Positions 20,001 through 27,540 of a DNA stretch of 64,000 nucleotides are shown here, piece after piece (the first letter of the stretch is position 1; the number at the start of each line of letters is the position of its first letter). The DNA lies in NCBI RefSeq assembly GCF_001856665.1, contig NZ_CP017781.1, positions 3,361,001 through 3,425,000 on the forward strand. The letters run 5' to 3'. The notes beneath the pieces were generated by a model that saw nothing but the letters and a program-made list of their open reading frames with translations, was not told the origin of the DNA and searched no databases. Made by a program: the position numbers and the translations under genes. This DNA comes from Rhodobacter xanthinilyticus. Lineage in GTDB: Bacteria > Pseudomonadota > Alphaproteobacteria > Rhodobacterales > Rhodobacteraceae.

Positions 20001-21027
20001 CCTCGGCGTCGCGGCTGACCAGATGCGCATTGGCCCGTGCAACGCCGTTGACCGCCCACACCTTCGGGCTGGTGACCTTGGCCGCCACCTCCACGCCGGG
20101 CTTGATCGAGCAGTTCCCCGCGCGCAGGTCATTGCCGAACCAGGCGACGACCAGGCTGACGCTCTCGACGGCCGGGGCCATGGCCTGCAGCCGGTCGAGC
20201 GCCACGACGATGTCGGCCTCGTCGGGCAGCGCGTTCAGGTTCTCGGCCGAGGTTGTGCCGCCGGTCGTCTGACCGAAGACCGTCGTCGTCGCCCCGACTG
20301 TCTTGCGCACGGCCTCAGTCGCATAGGTGAACTCGCCCGAGGCCGGGATCATTGTCACCGCCTTCACGAGCCCCTCGGCCGTGTCGGGATCGGCCAGTGG
20401 TCGGAACACTTCGAACGACAGCTGGGGCAGGCGGTTGCCATAGGTCGAGAGCGCCATTTCCTCGAAGACGACATAGGCCGTGCCGCGATAGGCTGGGGTA
20501 TTGGCTGCGCCCATCTTCGTGGCAATGAATGGGTCAGCCGTCTGGGTCTCGTTGCCGGGATACCAGCGCCAGGTGATCCCGGTCATGTCGAGCGGCTTGC
20601 CGTCGGCCCAGATGCGGCCGATGCCAGTGATCGGGCCTTCACACAGGGCGACTGCGAAGCTGGCGTAGTACAGATATTCGGTCGTCTGGACCCGGCCACC
20701 GCCCCCGCCCTTGCCGCCGCCCTGCGTGGTGGTCTTTGTCTCCTCGCGGAAATCGGTGGCCCAGATGATGTTGCCGCCGATGCGCATGCGGCCGTAGAGG
20801 CGCGGGACGATGGCACCTTCGGTGGCCGAGGTGATGCGCAGAGAATCCAGCCGCTGGCCCTCGATCTTCTGAGCAGGCGCCAGCGAGGACACGATCCAGC
20901 TGTCGACTACCGACCCGATGGTGGAGCCGATGAAACCGCCGATGGCAGCACCGGAAAAGCCGAGGATCGCGCCGCCAAAGGCTCCGCCAATGGCAGAGCC
21001 GACGGCACCGAGGACGAGCGTGGCCAT
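17029..21027 (-). CDS. GTA-like TIM-barrel tail tip/host specificity protein
   Basis: 1,332 residues, resembling RcGTA gp15. The N-terminus is glycine-rich and hydrophobic (AIGGAFGGAILGFSGAAIGG). The GTA TIM-barrel-like, glycosidase-related domain spans roughly residues 400-740, with KPVWFTELGCPAIDRG near residue 667. It is followed by a phage-tail domain (PF13550-like) and a C-terminal beta region. It forms the central tail-tip fibre that contacts the cell and may cleave or bind surface glycans. It follows the NlpC/P60 gene by 9 bases, in the same order as in the gene transfer agent. Confidence 0.9.
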   Translation of the reverse strand: MATLVLGAVGSAIGGAFGGAILGFSGAAIGGFIGSTIGSVVDSWIVSSLAPAQKIEGQRLDSLRITSATEGAIVPRLYGRMRIGGNIIWATDFREETKTTTQGGGKGGGGGRVQTTEYLYYASFAVALCEGPITGIGRIWADGKPLDMTGITWRWYPGNETQTADPFIATKMGAANTPAYRGTAYVVFEEMALSTYGNRLPQLSFEVFRPLADPDTAEGLVKAVTMIPASGEFTYATEAVRKTVGATTTVFGQTTGGTTSAENLNALPDEADIVVALDRLQAMAPAVESVSLVVAWFGNDLRAGNCSIKPGVEVAAKVTSPKVWAVNGVARANAHLVSRDAEDRPVYGGTPADFAVVQAIREMKARGLRVTFYPFLLMDVPPGNTLPNPYSANATTPGQPSFPWRGRITCSPAAGFAGTADKTAAAATQVSSFFGAATPAQFAVSGDTVSWTGPAGDWGLRRMILHYAHLCGVAGGVDAFLIGTEMRGLTTIRSSTSAYPAVTAFKALSAEVKTILGAGTKVGYASDWSEYFGHQPGDGTGDVFFHLDPLWSDANVDFIGIDNYMPLSDWRDGFDHADALEDWPAIHDRGYLQANIAGGEGFDWFYASTADRSAQLRTPITDGASGKPWVFRYKDLRAWWSNAHFNRPGGFESGTPTAWVPQSKPVWFTELGCPAIDRGTNEPNVFFDPKSSESFTPWFSRGWRDDAIQRAYLEASYLWWGTPANNPVSAIYGGRMVHVPECAAWTWDARPYPFFPELTGVWTDGPNWRLGHWLTGRLGAVSLAALVRHLCLRAGLAEGLIDVAGLWGAVEGYVIGALESPRASISTLARHFGFDAIETEGVIRFVMRGRASVATLAIDDLVASREGEAIELTRGQETELPQALKWQVARADEDYDAALVEARRITVDTTRIASESFPMAIPPEEAERRCRRALMEAWIGRESATFRLPPSRLALDPADVIRLAHDGREVEFRLVSVADAEARGVEAVRQNRAAYDLPPGDPRPASLASPVAFGTPEAVMLDLPQISEDQPAHRPLIAAHASPWPGEIAVFRSASTDGFALLTTFGSRARLGTLAFDLYPGPTSRFDLGNALVVDLLFGTLESVTDVALFGGANALGVESAAGVWEIVQAGAAELIAPGRYRLTRMLRGQRGTEHAIGNPAPAGARVVVLDTALSLLPIAEADLGLPWNWRVGPAARAVGDASYAALGFTPTGRGLVPFAPVHVEQPWRTARSTGDLTIRWTRRSRALVADAWEQVEVPLAEDLESYDVQILDGTTIKRTLTSSTTSVLYTAAQQTADWGTPLEPGQTLAIRIHQISNRLGRGTPAAVTLQF

Positions 21028-21036
21028 GTGAAAATC

Positions 21037-21483
21037 TCAGCGTGCGGGGAACAGGAAGGCGAAGGCGATCTTGCGCGCCCAAGTCGGCGTCAGCGGTTCC
21101 TCGATCACGCCCAGCCGTTCATAGGCGTGGAGGAAAGTGGCAGGTCCGGTCAGGATGCCGACATGCTTGGCGATGGCGCGGGGCATCATGCGGAACAGGA
21201 CGAGCGCACCGGGCGGGGCGTCGGCTGGTGCGATCTCGGGCATCATCGCCCGCGCCCCATCCGCCAGCACCTCCCTTGGCCCGGTCTCGCCCCAGTCGCG
21301 GCTGTAGGGTGGGATCGGGAACGGCTCCGGGCCTACGACCTCGCGCCAGACGCCGCGTGCGAGGCCGAGGCAGTCGCAACCGACCCCGCGGAGACTTGCC
21401 TGATCGTGGTAGGGTGTGCCGAGCCAGGAGCGGGCGGCGGCGATGACGCGCTCGAGATCGGCGGTCATGACTGGCGCGGTCAC
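21037..21483 (-). CDS. NlpC/P60 peptidase-like tail protein
   Basis: About 148 residues from a GTG at 21483 that overlaps the preceding stop (GTGA) and has a GAGGGGG ribosome site; an ATG at 21468 is the alternative. It is a phage cell-wall peptidase of the NlpC/P60 fold: SWLGTPYHDQASLRGVGCDC contains the catalytic Cys38, and AKHVGILTG supplies the histidine. It corresponds to GTA gp14 and probably opens peptidoglycan during injection or organises the tail tip. It sits between DUF2163 and the TIM-barrel protein, as in GTA clusters. Confidence 0.9.
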   Translation of the reverse strand: MTAPVMTADLERVIAAARSWLGTPYHDQASLRGVGCDCLGLARGVWREVVGPEPFPIPPYSRDWGETGPREVLADGARAMMPEIAPADAPPGALVLFRMMPRAIAKHVGILTGPATFLHAYERLGVIEEPLTPTWARKIAFAFLFPAR

Positions 21484-22364
21484 AGAATCGCCCCCTCGTG
21501 CCCGCCGTCCTTCGTCGCGTAGCGCAGCACGGCATCCTGGCCGGGGATGTGCGGAAACCCCCGGAATTTGGCGACATTGGCGAACTTCGTTCCGCAGGTC
21601 GCAAGGCGCTTGTCGCAACCGGCGCGGACCACGAAGGTGTCCGTCGCCATGATAGGGCGCACCGGGGCTTCCAGCAGGGTCAGGATCGCCACCCCGTCGA
21701 CGAGATCATGCGACAACACCTCGACCCGCCGCCCCGCGTTGGCGCCGGTCGACCATTCCACCAGCCCAAAGGCCAACCAGCCTGCCGTGAAGCTGCCGAG
21801 GCCGCTGGTGGTGAAGGCCCGGTCGCGCAGCACGTCGATGACCGCGCCCGTCCCCTTGAAGGCAGGAGCCTCGAGGTTCACCCCGCAGCGTGCATCGCCC
21901 AGCGCGGCATCGCAGCTCGCCTGGAACGTTCGTCCCACGGTCTGGCCAAGGACATGGGCCAATGAACGAACCTCGGCCACGAAGGCCAGCCGCCCGCGCC
22001 GGATCTGGCCGATGGCCCCGCGCCGGAGGAGCACGCGTTGCGCGGGGCTCGCCCAATTCACTCGCCAGACCTCGACCGCCGCATTGTCCCAGCGGCCGTC
22101 GAGGATGTCGGTCTCGGTGATCCGGTCAGACGAGAGCACGCCTTGGGCATCCTGTGCATCCACGGAGAGGTCAGAGCCGGATCGCACCTCGGAGGCCGTC
22201 AGTCCGCTTTCCGGCTCGAACTCGGTTCCGTCGAACGACAGCGTCCGGTCGTGGTCGGTGAAGCCGAAGGTCACGCCATCGGCCCGGGTGATGCGCCAGC
22301 ACCAGGCAAGCGTCGTGGTGCCCTCGTCGAGATGGGCCTGCAGCGCAGGCGGGAGGGACTTCAT
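21480..22364 (-). CDS. DUF2163 tail tip (hub) protein
   Basis: 294 residues with the DUF2163 N-terminal domain (LDEGTTTLAWCWRITRADG, FTDHDRTLSFDG) and the C-terminal phage BR0599-like domain (CDKRLATCGTKFANVAKFRG, FPHIPGQDAV). It corresponds to GTA gp13. Conserved cysteines in CDAALGDARCG and CDKRLATC may bind metal. The gene overlaps the 69-residue membrane protein upstream by four bases and the peptidase downstream by four bases, so the string is translationally coupled. Confidence 0.9.
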   Translation of the reverse strand: MKSLPPALQAHLDEGTTTLAWCWRITRADGVTFGFTDHDRTLSFDGTEFEPESGLTASEVRSGSDLSVDAQDAQGVLSSDRITETDILDGRWDNAAVEVWRVNWASPAQRVLLRRGAIGQIRRGRLAFVAEVRSLAHVLGQTVGRTFQASCDAALGDARCGVNLEAPAFKGTGAVIDVLRDRAFTTSGLGSFTAGWLAFGLVEWSTGANAGRRVEVLSHDLVDGVAILTLLEAPVRPIMATDTFVVRAGCDKRLATCGTKFANVAKFRGFPHIPGQDAVLRYATKDGGHEGAIL

Positions 22365-22570
22365 TTCCGCCCCCAGCCGCGCCAGAGCGCGATCGAGGCC
22401 AGCGCCGAGGAGGCGACACCACCGGCCGCACCGGTCAGGGCGTAGAGGTTGAAGGGCCTGAGATCGAAGGTTCCCGTCGCCAAGTCGAAATCCGCCAGCC
22501 CCGTCATGGCGAGGCCGGAGGCGACGAGGCAGGCGAGATAGACAAGGCCGCGTGCGAGGCTCCAGTTCAT
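22361..22570 (-). CDS. small two-helix membrane protein (lysis cassette)
   Basis: 69 residues from the ATG at 22570, which overlaps the endolysin stop (ATGA). Two hydrophobic stretches (GLVYLACLVASGLAMTG and LYALTGAAGGVASSALASIA) predict two transmembrane helices, and the protein ends with a basic tail (WRGWGRK). Its position next to the endolysin suggests a holin, antiholin or spanin-like role, but no family is recognised with certainty. It overlaps the DUF2163 start region downstream. Confidence 0.6.
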   Translation of the reverse strand: MNWSLARGLVYLACLVASGLAMTGLADFDLATGTFDLRPFNLYALTGAAGGVASSALASIALWRGWGRK

Positions 22571-23211
22571 GTTGTTTCCTTTCCCGTGAAGAAGCTGGCG
22601 AGCCGCTGCCACCAGCTGGGCGTGGAGGCGAGTTGGGTGGATGGCGGCGTGATCACCGGGCGCAGCAAGGCCAGCGCCTCGGCCTCGGTCAGCCGACGGA
22701 TCGGCCGTGAGAAATCCACCCGGCCGTTGCGGTCGACCGACCAGACCGGGATGGTGCCGGTCGGGTAGGTGCCCCTGGCGAAGAGATCGCGCTCCGCCTC
22801 GCGCCGGGACCGGATGGCGGCGGGCCGGAGCCAGCCCATGAAGGCCGCTGCGGCCGCCGCGCGGTTGCCAGCGTTCAGGTGGCGCGTCAGCGCGGCCTTG
22901 GCGATGCCGCCGGTGTTGTAGTGGAAGCTGACCAGCGCATCGAACTCGTGGGGTTCAAGCCGCACCTTCACCGCGCGCAGCACCCCGGCCTCGTAGGCGG
23001 CGAGATCGGTGCGGAAGAGCTGGAACGCCTCACGGATCTTGGCATCGAGATCGGCGGGCATCCCGCGCGGCACCCGCGCCGGATCGGGCGGACCAGCGGC
23101 GGCGGTGTGGCCGATGCCGAAGGTCCAGACGTCCTTCACATCCAGATAGGGTCCGGGCACGACACCTTCGTGCCGGATCAGAGCCAGAAGCCCCCGGTCG
23201 CTCGTTTTCAT
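22567..23211 (-). CDS. phage endolysin, lysozyme GH24
   Basis: 214 residues. The T4-lysozyme-type catalytic triad is visible with canonical spacing: Glu15 in LIRHEGV, Asp24 in PYLDVKD and Thr30 in VWTFGIGHT. The SFHYNTGGIAKAALTRHLN segment and the C-terminal tryptophan region (STPSWWQRLASFF) follow. It degrades murein at lysis. No N-terminal signal or SAR anchor is seen, so a holin is needed. It lies between two small membrane protein genes. Confidence 0.92.
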   Translation of the reverse strand: MKTSDRGLLALIRHEGVVPGPYLDVKDVWTFGIGHTAAAGPPDPARVPRGMPADLDAKIREAFQLFRTDLAAYEAGVLRAVKVRLEPHEFDALVSFHYNTGGIAKAALTRHLNAGNRAAAAAAFMGWLRPAAIRSRREAERDLFARGTYPTGTIPVWSVDRNGRVDFSRPIRRLTEAEALALLRPVITPPSTQLASTPSWWQRLASFFTGKETT

Positions 23212-23215
23212 GGGA

Positions 23216-23347
23216 TCACCCGAGAAGTGAAAGGATCAAGATCAGCAGTGCGACGGCGAGACCAACGCCCATGCGGTGGCGAAAGGTTTGGCCCGGATCG
23301 GTCGCATCACAGCGGATGGAGCGCGCGAGTCGAAGAAGCTCATTCAT
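23216..23347 (-). CDS. small single-helix membrane protein
   Basis: 43 residues (starting MNELLRLARSIRC) with one C-terminal membrane helix (VGLAVALLILILSLLG). It overlaps the upstream holin-like gene by eight bases and ends just before the endolysin. Its location suggests a lysis accessory. There is no family assignment; it is too short for firm confidence. Confidence 0.5.
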   Translation of the reverse strand: MNELLRLARSIRCDATDPGQTFRHRMGVGLAVALLILILSLLG

Positions 23348-23690
23348 CGGACGGCCCTCCCGTCGCACCGCGCAGTCGGGCAAGAACGACCTCGATGAAA
23401 GCGGGCCCAAAGACCCCGACCAAGTAAGCGGCCGAGCCAGCAGCGCCTCCGGCCGGAATGGCTTCAGGCGGCAGGCCGAGCCAACGGGCGACGAGGGCCA
23501 TCGACAGGCTCCCCATCCCCGCCGCGATCAACCCGCCAAGCAGGATGTGTCGGAGGGCATCGCGCAGTCGCATACGCGTCGTCAGCGCATTGGTCGCACC
23601 CCCCAGCGCGCCCCAGGCGGCAAGGATGACGGCGGTGGATGCACCGAGTTCGCGTAGCACCGCCGCCAGAAATCCGGTCTCTTCGTTCAT
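23340..23690 (-). CDS. putative holin
   Basis: 116 residues from the ATG at 23690, overlapping the DUF2460 stop by four bases. Three hydrophobic segments are visible (about 14-33, 48-70 and 85-103: TAVILAAWGALGGATNAL, ILLGGLIAAGMGSLSMAL, GGAAGSAAYLVGVFGPAFIE), ending in a charged tail. It is immediately upstream of the endolysin in the lysis cassette. Membrane topology fits a three-helix holin that lets the cytoplasmic endolysin out. The family is not certain. Confidence 0.65.
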   Translation of the reverse strand: MNEETGFLAAVLRELGASTAVILAAWGALGGATNALTTRMRLRDALRHILLGGLIAAGMGSLSMALVARWLGLPPEAIPAGGAAGSAAYLVGVFGPAFIEVVLARLRGATGGPSDE

Positions 23691-24313
23691 GCGCGGATCT
23701 CCAGAAGCGGGATCGAGGTGATCGAGCCCAGGCGTTCGAGGTCGAGGGTGACGTCTAGGACATCGGTGTCGAAGCGGACCGGGACGTCGAATTCGAAACC
23801 CGCGGTGATGGCGACGCCTGCGCCGGGGGCGGTGGTGAAGGTGACGAGGCCGGTCGTGGTGGAAACTGACCAGCCGGAAGCCTGGGGCGTGCCATTCATG
23901 GCGATGGTGACCGTCCCGGCGACGGGATAGGTGATCGCGCGCGACCAGGACTGCGCGCCGGAGGTGTATCGCTTGGCGAGTTGGAATTGCGTGGCCGCCC
24001 CGTTGCCGGTGCCGATGGGCTGATCGTTTGGCCCCGGCGTCTGTGACGGCAAACAGGACTTGAAGTCGGCCCAATCCTTGAATCGGAAACCGTGCAGACG
24101 GCCGTTGCGGGCCTCGAAGAAGGCGACCACTGCCGCCAGATCATCCGCGCGGCGGATGCCGTAGGCCACGTCGTAGCGGCGGCGGCTGTTGGCCCAGCTG
24201 GCGTTGCGCTCCTCGGCCCCGCTCGCCAGTTCGACGATCTGGGTGCGGCGTTCCGGACCGCCACGTGCGCCCCGGCTGATGTTGTCCGGAAAGCGGACCT
24301 CCTGGAATGCCAT
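23687..24313 (-). CDS. DUF2460 distal tail protein
   Basis: 208 residues from the ATG at 24313, with GGAG eight bases upstream. DUF2460 landmarks are VRFPDNISRGARGGPERRTQ, the RRYDVAYGIR segment, FFEARNGRLHGFRFKDWAD and the C-terminal RFDTDVLDV. It corresponds to GTA gp12, the ring joining tail tube to the hub. It follows the tape measure gene and is followed by the lysis genes rather than by DUF2163, which is an unusual interruption of the GTA-like order. Confidence 0.92.
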   Translation of the reverse strand: MAFQEVRFPDNISRGARGGPERRTQIVELASGAEERNASWANSRRRYDVAYGIRRADDLAAVVAFFEARNGRLHGFRFKDWADFKSCLPSQTPGPNDQPIGTGNGAATQFQLAKRYTSGAQSWSRAITYPVAGTVTIAMNGTPQASGWSVSTTTGLVTFTTAPGAGVAITAGFEFDVPVRFDTDVLDVTLDLERLGSITSIPLLEIRA

Positions 24314-24374
24314 CAAGTTTCTCCATGGTTCGTGCTCTGGCCCCCGCAACCGGTGCCCACTTGCGGGGTCGCAC

Positions 24375-26837
24375 TCACATGCCCCTCCGGCCCAGCGACA
24401 CGGCGCGGGCGATGTCGCTGGCGACCTGCGTGCGGGACTGTCGGAAGCTCTCGGCGTCGCGTGCGTTGATCGTGACATTGACGGTCGCGGTGCCCGATTG
24501 GCCGTAGCCTGCGGCTTCGCGTCGCGAGAGAACCCGTTCCCCGCGCTGGAGGATGGCCGGAACCTCGTCGGGGCGCAGCCCGGCCCAGCCCCCATTGTGC
24601 ATGCGCGGCGCACCTGCAAAGGCCAGGGCCGGGACTATCCGGCCGGGACCTGGGCCTCCGACCACGCCACCCGCATGCAGGATGTTGGCGAAGATGCCAC
24701 CCGCTCCGCCCAGCGCGCCGGAGAGGGCATTGGCTATGGGGCCGAGGATGAAGCGGCGCGCGGCGAGCTTGGCAAGATCGGCGATCATCGACGTGACCAG
24801 GTCGCGGAAGTCGAGCTTCCCGGTCTTCACGAAGTCGCCGATGGAGTTCTCCGCCGAGGTGAACGCGCCCACCAGCGCACTGCCGATATCGCCGCCGATG
24901 TCGCGCGCCTTCGCGGCATAATCGGCAAGGGCCGCGGTGACGGCTTGCCAGCCGGTCAGGGCGATCTCCGCGCCTGCGGCTGCAGCGGCCCCCGCGTCGC
25001 GTGCTGCGCCTCCCGCACCATCGGCGGCGGTGGCGGTGTCGTTCAGCCCTGCCGTGAGGGCATCGGCAGAAGCGGCTGCATCCGCCAGCGCGGTCTCGGC
25101 TTCCGTCCCCGTGCCAGTCACCGCGTCCTTCAGCGCCTGCCAGCTGGCCAGCGGTCGACCGGCGGCATCGGCCAGCATCCCGGCCGCTTCGCGATAGCCA
25201 TCGGCCCGGGCGCGGACATCCTCGGCCATGGCCCCGAGACCGAGGTCGGGCGGCTCGAGATAGGTGCGCGACAGCGCGGCCGAGAAGGCATCCGCAGCGG
25301 CAGCGCCTGCGGCGGTCGCGGCTCCCTCGAACGGATTGCCGATACGCCCAAGTTCCACCGGGTCGAGGATGCCGATCCGCACCCCGCCCTCGCCGGTGGC
25401 CCATTCGGGCAGCAGCGCGAGGGCAGCATTGAGCGTCTCGATGAAGCTGTTGATGCGGGTGACGACGCCGTTCAGCATCGCCTCGACGCCCGAGATCAGC
25501 CCGTTCGCGGCTTGGAAGGCGAAGTCACCAATGGCTCCCGGCAGACTGCCCCAGATCGCGACAGCGGCATCGTAGGCCCCCTGGAAGATCGCCGCCGTCC
25601 GGTCGCCGAAGCTGACGACGCCCGCGATGGTGCCTTCCAGCGCCGAGAGACCGGCCGCCTTCAGCCCCTCCCATCCAGCCGCCATCCGCGCAAGGGCCGC
25701 GTCCAGCGACAGGCCGATGCGCGACCAGACCTCGCGGGCCAGATCGCCGAGCAGGCGGAAGGCTTCGCCCACACCGCCGACCCGGGCGACGAGCTGCGAG
25801 AACTGGTAGACCAGTTCGCCCGCCCCAACGATCAACGCCCCGATGCCGGTCCGGATCAGAGCGCCGCGGAGAAACACGAGCGCCGTCGCGAGGCCGCGCA
25901 CCGACAGGGCCGCAGCGGCTAGACCCGCCACCCAGCGTCCAGCCATGACAGCCGCGAACGTTGCCGCATGGGACGCCAGACGCCCGAGGTTGCCGATCAG
26001 TGTGTCGATGGCCGAGCGCAGGATCCCGCCGTCGGAGGCAAGGGCCACGAAGGCATTGGCCAGCGCCTCGATGGTCGGGGCCACGGCGACGGCGATGCGG
26101 TTGCGCAGGCCGTCGAACACGAGGGATACGGTGCCGAGCGCCAGTTGCGTGCGGCGCAGGGCTTCCAGCGCATCATTGTCCAGCACCGCGCCAAGGTCCG
26201 ATGCCTGATCCCCAAGCCGGGCCATCTCGGCACCGCCATTGCGCAGAAGCGGCAGCAGGCGCGTCGCATCCGAGGCCATGGCCTCTAGATAGAAGGTCAT
26301 CTCCTGCTGGCTGAGACCGGCGCGTTCGAGGGTGTCAACGTAGAGCTGCAGTGCCTCGGGGCCAGAAAGCCTCGCGAACTGGTCAGCCGTCACGCCCACG
26401 CGCGGAGCCACATTCTCGAAGAAGTCCGCCATCGGCCCGCCGCCGGTCTGCAGGAAGTCGCCGACCCGGTCGTTCACGTCCTTCAGGATGTCCGCCAGCT
26501 TCTCCTGCTCGATGCCAACCGTCCGCGCCCCGGCCGACCAGCGCTGCAGGGCCTCGGGCGTGGCATTGGCGACCTGCGCGAACTGCCGGATCTGCGCCGC
26601 GCTTTCGGCGGTGGAGCGGACGATCAGGCCGAGCGAGGCCGTGGCGGCCGCCGCCGCTGCCCCTAGGGCAAGCCCGGCACGGCGTGCGAAAGCAGCAAGC
26701 CGGGTGTTCGCCAGCTCCATCTCGCGCGACAGACGGCCCAAGCCCTTCGCCCCAGCCTCGCCAACACCCTCCAGTTCGGCGCGCACCTGGCGGCCGCCGA
26801 CGGCGGCGAGCCGGACGGAGACGCGTTTTTCGGCCAT
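24375..26837 (-). CDS. tail tape measure protein
   Basis: 820 residues. It has an alanine-rich helical N-terminus with a hydrophobic segment (ARRAGLALGAAAAAATASLG), long central helices, hydrophobic stretches around 290-330, and a lambda gpH-like C-terminal region with GGWAGLRPDEVPAILQRGE and ending SLGRRGM. At roughly 0.15 nm per residue it would set a tail of about 120 nm. It directly follows the frameshifted chaperone genes, the usual place for a tape measure. Translation starts 27 bases after the chaperone stop. Confidence 0.92.
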   Translation of the reverse strand: MAEKRVSVRLAAVGGRQVRAELEGVGEAGAKGLGRLSREMELANTRLAAFARRAGLALGAAAAAATASLGLIVRSTAESAAQIRQFAQVANATPEALQRWSAGARTVGIEQEKLADILKDVNDRVGDFLQTGGGPMADFFENVAPRVGVTADQFARLSGPEALQLYVDTLERAGLSQQEMTFYLEAMASDATRLLPLLRNGGAEMARLGDQASDLGAVLDNDALEALRRTQLALGTVSLVFDGLRNRIAVAVAPTIEALANAFVALASDGGILRSAIDTLIGNLGRLASHAATFAAVMAGRWVAGLAAAALSVRGLATALVFLRGALIRTGIGALIVGAGELVYQFSQLVARVGGVGEAFRLLGDLAREVWSRIGLSLDAALARMAAGWEGLKAAGLSALEGTIAGVVSFGDRTAAIFQGAYDAAVAIWGSLPGAIGDFAFQAANGLISGVEAMLNGVVTRINSFIETLNAALALLPEWATGEGGVRIGILDPVELGRIGNPFEGAATAAGAAAADAFSAALSRTYLEPPDLGLGAMAEDVRARADGYREAAGMLADAAGRPLASWQALKDAVTGTGTEAETALADAAASADALTAGLNDTATAADGAGGAARDAGAAAAAGAEIALTGWQAVTAALADYAAKARDIGGDIGSALVGAFTSAENSIGDFVKTGKLDFRDLVTSMIADLAKLAARRFILGPIANALSGALGGAGGIFANILHAGGVVGGPGPGRIVPALAFAGAPRMHNGGWAGLRPDEVPAILQRGERVLSRREAAGYGQSGTATVNVTINARDAESFRQSRTQVASDIARAVSLGRRGM

Positions 26838-26864
26838 TGGATCGGGGCTCCGGATGGGATGGGG

Positions 26865-27529
26865 TCAGTCGCGGCTGGCCGCGATCTGCTCGTTGACGCG
26901 GCGGACCATCACTGCCTCGAGGGCGGGCAGCAGCTCGGCGATGGCAGGCGGGGAGATGCCGAGGGCGGCACCCAAGGCCAGCGCCGCGCCCAAGTCCCAG
27001 CCGATCACCGCGCCCGGGATGACGCGCATCTGCCCGCCGAGGCGCTGCGCCAGGTCCCAGACCTGAGCGCCCTCAAGGGTTTGGGGCTGGTTCAGCCTTG
27101 CGGGGCAGTCGGGACAGGGCCCTGCACAGGCCGCGCAGTAGCGGTCGCCCCCGCCGAAGGACCATTCGGCAAGGGCGCAGAGGCGTTTTTTTCCGCGTCC
27201 AGCAGGAGGGCCTTGGCGACGTACTGGGTCTGGAACGCCTCGAAGGCGGGCCAGATGTCGAGGAGCGCGTCGATGGCCTCGGGGCTCGGATCGATGGGAC
27301 TGCCATCGGCATCGCCGATCCCCTCCCATGCGAGGATCGCGCGTCGCGCCAGCGCCTTGGCCATGGCGATCGCGGCTTCCTCGGTCGCAGCCCCTTCGGG
27401 CAGGTCGGCAATTGCGGGATCGCCACGGGCCGACACCATCAGTGCGGTGGTCAGCGGGCGGAGCCGGACGCGCACGCCGGGGATGAGGTCGCACCATTGC
27501 GGCGCGTTGGTCAGGTCGAGGGTCAGCAT
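26865..27529 (-). CDS. tail assembly chaperone fusion made by -1 frameshift (gpGT-like)
   Basis: Predicted 221-residue product. It reads the 145-residue chaperone frame from 27529 to the slippery heptamer A-AAA-AAC at 27191-27185, then shifts -1 and continues to the stop at 26865. The shifted part reads RLCALAEWSFGGGDRYC, then a four-cysteine cluster CAACAGPCPDC, then LEGAQVWDLAQRLGG and VRRVNEQIAAS. The shifted frame has no good start codon of its own before the conserved cysteines. By analogy with lambda gpG/gpGT, the fusion would load tube subunits on the tape measure. Confidence 0.85.
27092..27529 (-). CDS. tail assembly chaperone (gpG-like)
   Basis: 145 residues in the unshifted frame, from the ATG at 27529 (starting MLTLDLTNAPQWCDL). 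It has an N-terminal region resembling tail tube-associated chaperones (IPGVRVRLRPLTTALMVSAR) and a central helical part (ALARRAILAWEGIGDADG). It ends in a Pro/Ala-rich tail that is simply the out-of-frame reading of the cysteine-rich shifted region. It follows the tail tube gene by 11 bases. Confidence 0.82.
   Translation of the reverse strand: MLTLDLTNAPQWCDLIPGVRVRLRPLTTALMVSARGDPAIADLPEGAATEEAAIAMAKALARRAILAWEGIGDADGSPIDPSPEAIDALLDIWPAFEAFQTQYVAKALLLDAEKNASAPLPNGPSAGATATARPVQGPVPTAPQG
27185..27191 (-). promoter_or_regulatory. A-AAA-AAC programmed frameshift site
   Basis: In the chaperone frame the codons are GAA AAA AAC, exactly in register for an X-XXY-YYZ heptamer. A -1 slip joins the long second frame that runs to 26865. 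No other A7 run occurs nearby on this strand. Confidence 0.88.
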
Positions 27530-27540
27530 GGCGTGCCTTC

